Shown here one piece after another: positions 1-5,823 of a DNA stretch of 9,171 nt. The translations under genes were made by a program, and so were the position numbers. The notes beneath the pieces are model-generated. The model saw nothing but the letters and a program-made list of their open reading frames with translations. It was not told the DNA's origin and ran no database searches. The DNA comes from Vulcanimicrobiota bacterium (GTDB lineage Bacteria; Vulcanimicrobiota; Vulcanimicrobiia; Vulcanimicrobiales; Vulcanimicrobiaceae), in assembly GCA_030038335.1 (NCBI GenBank), contig JASHPC010000253.1:1-9171 (forward strand), given 5' to 3'. The stretch's first letter is position 1, and every line of letters starts with the position of its first letter.

Positions 1-21
1 CCATAACGAGAGCTTTGCCAT
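1..21 (-). CDS. Possible start of a further gene running off the left edge
   Basis: On the minus strand an ATG at 21-19 opens a frame (MAKLSLW) that stays open to the window edge. A GGAGG Shine-Dalgarno-like sequence lies at 39-35, about 13 nt upstream, which is longer than the usual 5-9 nt. The ATG is 28 nt past the stop of the alpha/beta hydrolase gene, so the two could be co-transcribed. Only seven codons are visible, so no product can be named and the call rests on position and the GGAGG alone. Confidence 0.25.
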
Positions 22-49
22 TATTTTGTCGCTACCTCCGATATAATGG

Positions 50-937
50 CTAGCGACTTTCTCGCTTCAGGTCGATGCCCGCCAGAAATCCTCGAACGGC
101 CGCGTTGAAAGCGACGGGCTCTTCGACGTGCGGCATATGAGAGCTCTCCTCGAAGACGATCCACTCGGAGTGCGGAATGCGCGCATGGATCGCGCCGACG
201 ACTGTTGGCGTTGCCTCATCGTAGCGCCCGCTGAGTAACAACGTCGGTACGGATATCTCGCCCAGCCGATCGGTGATGTCCCAGTCTTTGAGCGGTCCGG
301 TGATGTGGAACTCGCTCGGACCGTTCAGGAGATTGTAGACGAAGCCGTCTTCCGTAAGGGCCTGCATCGTTCGGACGACGCAGTTAGGCCAGGGTTCGAG
401 ACGGCAGACATGACGACGATAGAAGACTTCGACAGCGGTTTGGTATTCGCGGTCGTTCGTCGTCCCCGCTATCTCATGTTTTGTCAGTACTTGGGCGACG
501 TCGGACGGCAAGTCTGCACGCAGGCGGTTTGCCTCTGCTACCCATAGAGGAATGCTCGCGGGAGAGTCGGCTACGGCGATCGATTCGAGTCCCTTCGGTT
601 GCGTAAGCGCGTACTCCATTGCGAGCATTCCGCCCCATGACTGGCCGAGCACGTGCACGCGATCGAGTTCGAGCGCGGAACGAAGCGCGTTCACTTCGTC
701 GACGAACGTGCGTACGGAATAAAACGCTGGATCTGTTGGGTGATCGGACCGTCCGCAGCCGATCTGATCGTAGAAGATGACACGCCGTCCGTCACGCGCT
801 AGAGACGTCAACGGCTCGAGATACTGGTGCGTCGCGCCCGGGCCGCCGTGCAGCAGCAGTAGCGGAGGCCAGAGAGGATCCTCCGGACCGTGCGTTTCGT
901 ACCAAACGCGATGTCCCCGAAAATCAAAGAACGGCAC
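50..937 (-). CDS. pip: Proline iminopeptidase-family alpha/beta hydrolase (peptidase S33)
   Basis: This 295-residue protein is a probable aminopeptidase of the S33 family, which releases N-terminal proline or other residues from short peptides in the cytoplasm. The oxyanion-hole motif HGGPG is at residues 30-34 and DQIGCGRSD at 57-65. The nucleophile elbow GQSWGG at 98-103 gives Ser100, and the likely triad partners are Asp240 (SGRYDEATP) and His267 (ESSHMPH). The stretch GPSEFHITG..KDWDITD at about 206-223 is typical of the TIGR01250 proline-specific peptidase branch, and the length is normal. There is no signal peptide. The start is GTG at 937-935, with no strong Shine-Dalgarno, and the protein begins with a normal first strand (FFDFRGHRVWYE). 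The gene is divergent from the small membrane protein at 1010. Substrate range is inferred from family; a related amidase or ester hydrolase cannot be excluded. Confidence 0.9.
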   Translation of the reverse strand: MPFFDFRGHRVWYETHGPEDPLWPPLLLLHGGPGATHQYLEPLTSLARDGRRVIFYDQIGCGRSDHPTDPAFYSVRTFVDEVNALRSALELDRVHVLGQSWGGMLAMEYALTQPKGLESIAVADSPASIPLWVAEANRLRADLPSDVAQVLTKHEIAGTTNDREYQTAVEVFYRRHVCRLEPWPNCVVRTMQALTEDGFVYNLLNGPSEFHITGPLKDWDITDRLGEISVPTLLLSGRYDEATPTVVGAIHARIPHSEWIVFEESSHMPHVEEPVAFNAAVRGFLAGIDLKRESR

Positions 938-1009
938 GAGTAGTTATCTTCGCGGACTGGTGGGAAGGCACCGCTCCAGAGAAGAAGAGAACGACTGGAT
1001 TTTAGGACG
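938..1009. promoter_or_regulatory. Divergent intergenic spacer, presumed promoters for both flanking genes
   Basis: This 72-bp spacer separates the start of the minus-strand hydrolase from the plus-strand membrane protein, so both promoters must lie in or near it. A TAAAAT hexamer reads on the minus strand at 1004-999 and could be a -10 element for the hydrolase, but no convincing -35 is seen at the right distance. No inverted repeat suggesting an operator stood out. Confidence 0.3.
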
Positions 1010-1333
1010 ATGTGGCTTCAGTACATCTCTTACTTCTTTGGCGGCGCCTTCCTCACGAACGGCATTCCCCATTTCGTCAGCGGTGTGATGGGCCGCGCTT
1101 TTCAAAGCCCGTTTGCGAAACCGCCCGGCAAGGGGCTCTCTTCTTCGACCGTCAACGTGTTTTGGGGCTTCGTCAACTTTGCAATTGGCTACGTTCTTAT
1201 CTGTCGCGTAGGGAGCTTCAGATTGGACTCGTGGAGTTGCGTTATCGCCGCAGGTTTAGGCATTCTCATTATGGCGTTAATGCTGGCTCGCACGTTCGGG
1301 CTTTTACACGGCGGAGAACGCGGTGGCGGATGA
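1010..1333 (+). CDS. Small three-helix integral membrane protein, uncharacterised family
   Basis: This is a 107-residue hydrophobic protein. Three membrane segments are suggested, at about residues 5-25, 46-66 and 76-98. Between the first two is a conserved-looking loop, PHFVSGVMGR..QSPFAKPPGKGLSS (about 20-45), and the third is followed by a glycine-rich tail (HGGERGGG). The pattern FFGGAF..NGIPHFV, then SPFAKPPG, then VNVFWGF resembles a small conserved hypothetical membrane protein seen in various Gram-negative bacteria, for which I know no function. The start is the ATG at 1010, with AGGA at 1004-1007 just ahead of it (spacing of only 2 nt). The gene is divergent from the hydrolase and ends 4 bp before the stop of the convergent secreted-protein gene. 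The reading frame itself is well supported; the role is unknown. Confidence 0.8.
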   Translation: MWLQYISYFFGGAFLTNGIPHFVSGVMGRAFQSPFAKPPGKGLSSSTVNVFWGFVNFAIGYVLICRVGSFRLDSWSCVIAAGLGILIMALMLARTFGLLHGGERGGG

Positions 1334-1337
1334 GCGC

Positions 1338-1763
1338 TTACCGAACGCGCTGCGCGGTGAACGTCCCTAGTGCGGCGTAGCCTGGGTATTCCCAAGTACC
1401 TCTGATCACGCCGTCTGCACCTAGGGTACCGTGGAATGTCGTAATTCCAGATACGCCGATCTGAGTGATTTTCGTCATGCGCCATTGCCATGCGACGGTG
1501 AAGCCCGTAACGGAACCCACGATCGGGCCTGCGCTATTTGGACCCTTGCAGGTTCCGCTGATCACGCGTCCGCTTTGACGAAAGACACAAACGGGAGAAA
1601 CGGTTCCGACGACGGGTCGTCCGAGTGTGCCCGAGACGGCCCACGTACCGGAAAACGTGACGGCAAGTGCTGTTATTGGTGCAAAGAAGCTAAATCCGAG
1701 AGCAACGTTTGTTGCGATGATGCCGATTTTTGCGAGTTTCATGGCGGAGCCTTCAGCAGGCAA
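1338..1763 (-). CDS. Small secreted beta-rich protein with two cysteines, unknown function
   Basis: This protein of 141 residues (134 if the internal ATG is used) begins with a clear Sec signal peptide. From Met8 there is a basic stretch (MKLAK), then a hydrophobic core, then ITALA, with predicted cleavage before VTFSGTW. The mature part is rich in Gly, Thr and Val, alternates like beta strands, and has recurring SGTW/SGTC/RGTW turns. Cys59 and Cys72 could form a disulfide. I recognise no family; a small lipocalin-like or beta-sandwich fold is only a guess. Two starts are plausible: TTG at 1763 (AGGAG at 1775-1771, spacing 7) and ATG at 1742 (GAAGG at 1754-1750, spacing 7). The first has the stronger ribosome site, the second the more typical signal-peptide start. 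The gene follows the receptor gene by 37 bp on the same strand with no visible terminator between, so it is probably the last gene of that operon. Confidence 0.75.
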   Translation of the reverse strand: MPAEGSAMKLAKIGIIATNVALGFSFFAPITALAVTFSGTWAVSGTLGRPVVGTVSPVCVFRQSGRVISGTCKGPNSAGPIVGSVTGFTVAWQWRMTKITQIGVSGITTFHGTLGADGVIRGTWEYPGYAALGTFTAQRVR

Positions 1764-1770
1764 CCGCCTT

Positions 1771-1775
1771 CTCCT
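1771..1775 (-). promoter_or_regulatory. Ribosome binding site favouring the TTG start at 1763
   Basis: AGGAG reads on the minus strand seven bases ahead of the TTG at 1763, within the longer match AAAGGAG. It is the best Shine-Dalgarno sequence around this gene and is the reason the longer start is listed. A weaker GAAGG at 1754-1750 serves the internal ATG at 1742 at the same spacing. Confidence 0.5.
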
Positions 1776-1800
1776 TTAGCGGATTTCACGCGTCGCGCGA

Positions 1801-4800
1801 CTATGGAACTTCGTAGAGTCCGATGCTGGGCGCGTAGTTTATTTCGGGTGTAGTTTCGCCACCCAATCCAAGACTGTACAAGTATTTTGGCGTTTCAAAT
1901 TTCACGAACATGCATTGACGGCTCAGCAAGGACAATGCGGAGAGGTCCTCCGTACGGATCGAAATCCACGGTTTCCGGGTATCGGTGTGCGTCGCAATCA
2001 GTAACCCTTGGGGATTTTGCGGACGCTCGTGCAAGTCGAAGTACGCATGCGCATACGCCTGCACTGCAGCGAGTAGCTCTTGAGCCGCCGGACGAATTTC
2101 CGCTGGACATCCCTGCCAATTCATAATGGCAAAAGGCTCGTTAGGAGGGGGTGACGGGTAAGCACCCCCGGCGAGATTTTCCGGAGCCGGCAGTTGTGCT
2201 CTTTGAACGCGTAAACTAAGCGGTCCATGATAGAGTCCAACCTCTGGAGCGTAGAGCGGTAGCGCAGGTGCGATGTTGTTTGGGGTTATCGGCCCCAATT
2301 CGAAGAGATGACGCGCTTCCAGTTGCTGCTCTGACGCAAAACTCCATTTCGCGCATGACTCAAACGGCTGGACCTGCGTCTTGAAGTCGTCAAACGTAGC
2401 CTGCGGACTCTGCGAAATAAACACAACGTACGAGAACCTTGTCTTGAGATAGTTGAACTGAAGCGACCCATCTTGCAGAGGCGGATATCTGTCGGGATAT
2501 TTCCCGTTTACCACTGTTTTCTCAATGCTGCGCACGTAGGACTGCTCCGCTTGCAATATCGCCGTTGCCGGCGCCACGTCTTTAGGACCACATGCTGGAG
2601 CCTCTCTATTGATGACGAACGGATCCGCCGGAGGTCGATCAGGCAGCGGCGGCTCTCCATACATCGTCAACCAGAAACCATTTGGCGGAGCTTCGAACTG
2701 CTGATTGGGGATCGAGAATGAAACACTATTCTCTGGCGGCCCTACATGAAACCGGTAGCCGACGTTAACCGTTCGCGGCGCAAGCGGTTGGGCGATTGTC
2801 GGGAACTCACCCTGCAACATCGGCAAAGGCACGGCATCGTCGGACGTCGCGAACGGGCCCGGGTAGGCGTTGCTTATGTTCGTCATCGTTAGCGAGAGTG
2901 TGCCCCTGGGCATCGTGGCGAGAAAGCCGCCGTCAAACGTAAGATGCGCCGGCAGATTGTACGCGTTATTCGCGCTGGAATAGCTGGTTTGAAAGAGCCC
3001 CACGACATTCGCTCCTAGAAGCGTCTGGAAATCGAGACTTGCAGTATGTAACGGCACATTTGGAAGCTGCGCGCCAGAGACCACCGTCGAGCGCATTCCG
3101 AACAGCGGCAAGCCACTGCCGTACGCCTGCGCACTCGTCGTAGAATAACTGCCTCTCAGGCTCGCACTCTCGCCGAAGTAATATGCCGACGCGAGTTGCA
3201 CGCCTTGGTATACCGCGCTGCTCGCAATGCCGCTCGTCTGAAAATACAGGTCGGACAGGCTGCCAATCGTGGATCTGCCGCACTCATTTCGGGCGTCGCT
3301 CTGAGCGTCAGCAAGGTAGAGCGGGTCGAAGTACGTCGGACTTAGCGATACGGCATCGATGGTCGCATCGATCGGGCCATCGACTTGGACGTTACGATAC
3401 GCATTGACGTTCGTCGTCCAGCGCGGCGAGTTGTGCGTCCAGGTGAGCGTTGTTTGCGTCTGCGTCCCACCGCTTCCCTCCGCAGAAGGTCCGGTTCCAA
3501 TCCCCACGTTCTCCGAGCAGATGAACTGCAAGAGGCTTGGAGCCGAAACGCCATTAAAGGACGGCGTAGGCGATCCGAGATTCCCTGGACTAAACGAAGC
3601 GCTAAACGAGTCGTGCCTCGATGCCGCATAGTCCGCTTCCAGTGCGCCGTTAGCATGGGTTAGAGTCGAGCCCACTACCGTATTGCTCCTGACGCCCAGA
3701 TTCACGCGCGCGTCGAATCGTGACTCACTCAGTAGCGGAAGGCTCGTCGATAAGGACTGCGTTAGATAACGAGATATGAAAGCAGGCAAGAGCGGTCCGA
3801 AAGCCGTCCCAACAGAGTTCGTCACTACCGATGCGGACGAAAAACTCAAAGGCACCAAGAAGCTGCCGACGCGTAACTGTCCGGTTGCGAGAGCACCAGA
3901 TTGGAAGCTTTCACTAAAACTGCTGGATGGCATGTGGATGCCGTTCACGTAGTATCCTGTTTGGTTTACGTCATCCGCGGAGTCGTTACCGTAAACCGTG
4001 ATCCCAAGCGTACTCGATCCGACCTGCGCTATGTCCCGTAGCTGGTATGATTGGAGATCGCTTTGCTGCAGATTTGTCGGACCATAACCACATGGAATCC
4101 TTCCGGTCCACTCGTTACAGGTGATAGGCAGCGTTGAGTCGAGCCCTACGGCGCTCGCTATGATTGTGTTCTCTGGCGAGAACTCGTACCGAAGCTCCAT
4201 AGCATTGCCGTTGACCGTGTCGGCAGCGCGATGCACGTAGTCGAGGCCACTTGCGTCCAGGTACGACACTCCTTCAAGAGGATTCGACATTTCGTTCCAT
4301 GCGTGCGTAAACGAAAGGCCAACGTCGCCAACGGTACCGAGTTCCTGCAGCGCAACGTCCTCGCCATGGTCGGATGAAATCACAGTACGCGCTACGCCCT
4401 GCCACGCGAGCGTTGGGCTCGCAGTCTGGAAGTCGATCGTCCCACCGCCACCCGATTGAGGCTGCACGCTCGCCGCTGCGAAAATATCCGCGTTGAACAG
4501 TTGTAGGTTCTGTGCCGCACCGGGAACCGAGACGGGCACGCCGTTGATGTTTACTGTCGTTTGAGTCGACGAATATCCATTGACCGAAGCCTGCCCATTG
4601 GGGTTGAGCGTTATTCCAGGCAGGGACTGGAGCGCGCTGATCAGAGAGTTGCTCAGCTCGGCGGAGGGGCTGTTCTGGTCGACCTGCTGTGTTCGCAGTG
4701 ACGGCTTCGAAGTCGCGGTAACTTTTGCAATTTGTTTGACCGTCGCTGATGCTAAGCGCACGATTATGGAGAGGCTTGCGTTATCGGCGAGATCCATTTT

Positions 4801-5076
4801 GGGAATATCTATAGTCGCATATCCGTACCGAACTATGCGGATGCGATACTCACCGGCGGGAAGGCTCGAGAATACCGCATCTCCACTTTGCAGCGACTCG
4901 CCTACGAGAACGCGGGGGCCGTAGACCGTCACTTCCGCCAACCACACCGGTTTTCCAGACGCGTTGACGATGTGAACCGTCAGGGTTGCCGTCTTGGCTC
5001 CAGACTGCGCAATGCTCGTACCGGTGCCAACGACTAGTAGAGCAGGCATAATGCATAGCGCCAACAAGCGACTCAT
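1801..5076 (-). CDS. TonB-dependent-receptor-like outer-membrane protein with a long C-terminal extension
   Basis: This is a 1091-residue outer-membrane protein, presumably for energised uptake of a substrate that cannot be read from sequence. A signal peptide covers residues 1-24 (cleavage after TSIA). Next come a carboxypeptidase-regulatory-like beta domain (about 31-108; GKPVWLAEVTV, SSLPAGEYRIRIVRYGY) and a plug (about 140-220) with LQSLPGITL, VNINGVPVSVPGA and PQSGGGGTIDF. About 550 residues of Ser/Ala-rich alternating strands follow, enough for a 22-strand barrel. Cys320 and Cys329 sit close together and may form a disulfide in a surface loop. The terminal-strand signature VNVGYRF ends at residue 776, where such proteins normally stop, but here about 315 residues follow. 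That tail holds two repeat modules ending in YAPEVGLY and YAPSIGLY. The ATG at 5076 was chosen over the TTG at 5085 because GAGA lies just before it and MSRLL makes a normal signal peptide. No obvious TonB box was seen. The gene lies 35 bp after the membrane-anchored protein gene. Confidence 0.88.
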   Translation of the reverse strand: MSRLLALCIMPALLVVGTGTSIAQSGAKTATLTVHIVNASGKPVWLAEVTVYGPRVLVGESLQSGDAVFSSLPAGEYRIRIVRYGYATIDIPKMDLADNASLSIIVRLASATVKQIAKVTATSKPSLRTQQVDQNSPSAELSNSLISALQSLPGITLNPNGQASVNGYSSTQTTVNINGVPVSVPGAAQNLQLFNADIFAAASVQPQSGGGGTIDFQTASPTLAWQGVARTVISSDHGEDVALQELGTVGDVGLSFTHAWNEMSNPLEGVSYLDASGLDYVHRAADTVNGNAMELRYEFSPENTIIASAVGLDSTLPITCNEWTGRIPCGYGPTNLQQSDLQSYQLRDIAQVGSSTLGITVYGNDSADDVNQTGYYVNGIHMPSSSFSESFQSGALATGQLRVGSFLVPLSFSSASVVTNSVGTAFGPLLPAFISRYLTQSLSTSLPLLSESRFDARVNLGVRSNTVVGSTLTHANGALEADYAASRHDSFSASFSPGNLGSPTPSFNGVSAPSLLQFICSENVGIGTGPSAEGSGGTQTQTTLTWTHNSPRWTTNVNAYRNVQVDGPIDATIDAVSLSPTYFDPLYLADAQSDARNECGRSTIGSLSDLYFQTSGIASSAVYQGVQLASAYYFGESASLRGSYSTTSAQAYGSGLPLFGMRSTVVSGAQLPNVPLHTASLDFQTLLGANVVGLFQTSYSSANNAYNLPAHLTFDGGFLATMPRGTLSLTMTNISNAYPGPFATSDDAVPLPMLQGEFPTIAQPLAPRTVNVGYRFHVGPPENSVSFSIPNQQFEAPPNGFWLTMYGEPPLPDRPPADPFVINREAPACGPKDVAPATAILQAEQSYVRSIEKTVVNGKYPDRYPPLQDGSLQFNYLKTRFSYVVFISQSPQATFDDFKTQVQPFESCAKWSFASEQQLEARHLFELGPITPNNIAPALPLYAPEVGLYHGPLSLRVQRAQLPAPENLAGGAYPSPPPNEPFAIMNWQGCPAEIRPAAQELLAAVQAYAHAYFDLHERPQNPQGLLIATHTDTRKPWISIRTEDLSALSLLSRQCMFVKFETPKYLYSLGLGGETTPEINYAPSIGLYEVP
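1813..2220 (-). repeat. C-terminal module B of the receptor (second tandem copy)
   Basis: This segment encodes residues 953-1088 of the receptor. The copy runs LSLRV, then PPPNEPFAIMN, then Cys990, an alanine-rich helix-like stretch (PAAQELLAAVQAYAHAYFD), then Cys1055, and ends in YAPSIGLY three residues before the stop. The same order of landmarks occurs in module A just upstream in the protein. The copies are diverged at DNA level, so this is an old protein-level duplication rather than a recent DNA repeat. Confidence 0.6.
2230..2724 (-). repeat. C-terminal module A of the receptor (first tandem copy)
   Basis: This segment encodes residues 785-949 of the receptor, starting nine residues after the apparent end of the barrel. 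Its landmarks are VSFSI, a proline-rich stretch, PPADPFVIN, Cys829, a helix-like stretch (ATAILQAEQSYVRSIEK), Cys908, and a closing YAPEVGLY. It is about 30 residues longer than module B, mainly in the early proline-rich part and around the second cysteine. No known domain was recognised. Confidence 0.6.
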
Positions 5077-5111
5077 CGTTCTCAAGAAACCAGTAAAGTG
5101 CGCTACATGCC

Positions 5112-5798
5112 CTACAACGCCTCGGCCCGTATCGGAGGCAGCCAGCTGCAGTACACGTTATGTTTAGTGCCAAAAGCGTACATCGCTCGCGTGTCGAGCA
5201 TGCCGTTCGGCGCGCGCTGTGGAGTATACGGCGCCACGCGTGTGTCGTCCGCGCGCTGGTAACAAACCGAGTAGTTCACGACAAGCGCATCGTATGCGTT
5301 TCGCAGTAGAGCAAACGAGAAACCGAAATCTCTATTGATTCCGGGTCTCAATACCGCGCGGTTGCTGCCATTTCCAAATGGAGCGTACACGAACAGAAAG
5401 GAGTACAGCGGCGCGCGAACGGTCTGAGGTAACGTAGCGTTGAACGCAACATTGGAAGAAGACTGCGGCGAGTTGACAACCCGCGACCCATAGCGGACCC
5501 CCGACACGTCGATGATAAAGGCGTCGAGTTGTACTGCAGGTTGTCCGACATTCTTCATCGGCAGCATGATCGTGACAATCTCCTTGCCGCGCGGAGCGTC
5601 CTCGTGCTGAACTATGGGGTTGACGATATCGAGAGCTCCCGGTTCGTTCGCCGGCTTGATGCGCTCCTGGTACACGAACACGTAAAACGCCCAGCCTGCT
5701 GCGACGACAAACGCCGCGATTTCGACGACATGCCGCCAATGTTCGACCTTCGACGGATGCGTGAAGACGTGACGCTGCGGGACGCCGCTGTCGTTCAT
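5112..5798 (-). CDS. Single-pass membrane-anchored protein with a periplasmic beta-rich domain
   Basis: This protein is 228 residues long, counted from the ATG at 5798. A short N-terminal cytoplasmic part (1-23) is followed by one membrane helix at about 24-43 (VVEIAAFVVAAGWAFYVFVY). The motif QERIKPANEPG comes right after the helix, then a domain of about 180 residues with alternating hydrophobic strands (KEIVTIMLPMKNVG, AFIIDVSG, LYSFLFVYAPFG). The KNVGQ segment is the kind of motif found in immunoglobulin-like domains, which is only suggestive. Cys179 and Cys217 may pair. I do not recognise the family. The frame is open upstream to an ATG at 5891 and a GTG at 5834, but both overlap the preceding gene; the ATG at 5798 lies 25 bp after that gene's stop. 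No clear Shine-Dalgarno is seen, so translational coupling is possible. Its place between a secreted propeller and an outer-membrane receptor suggests an envelope role. Confidence 0.75.
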   Translation of the reverse strand: MNDSGVPQRHVFTHPSKVEHWRHVVEIAAFVVAAGWAFYVFVYQERIKPANEPGALDIVNPIVQHEDAPRGKEIVTIMLPMKNVGQPAVQLDAFIIDVSGVRYGSRVVNSPQSSSNVAFNATLPQTVRAPLYSFLFVYAPFGNGSNRAVLRPGINRDFGFSFALLRNAYDALVVNYSVCYQRADDTRVAPYTPQRAPNGMLDTRAMYAFGTKHNVYCSWLPPIRAEAL

Positions 5799-5823
5799 GA
5801 TCGGTTCGGCACGGCTTGCTCGG

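Noticed and set aside
15..47. Plus-strand promoter made of TTGCCA (15-20) and TATAAT (42-47)
   Set aside because: The spacing is 21 bp, well over the usual 16-18, and it points into the antisense strand of the hydrolase gene, where no plus-strand gene begins.
1340..1358. Imperfect inverted repeat near the convergent gene ends, considered as a bidirectional terminator
   Set aside because: The stem is short and interrupted by a two-base bulge, there is no T tract on either side, and it lies inside the coding end of the minus-strand gene.
2473..3663. Several short open frames on both strands inside the receptor gene
   Set aside because: They lie wholly within the receptor frame, are rich in Arg and Cys, and have no ribosome sites or motifs; they are shadows of the real frame.
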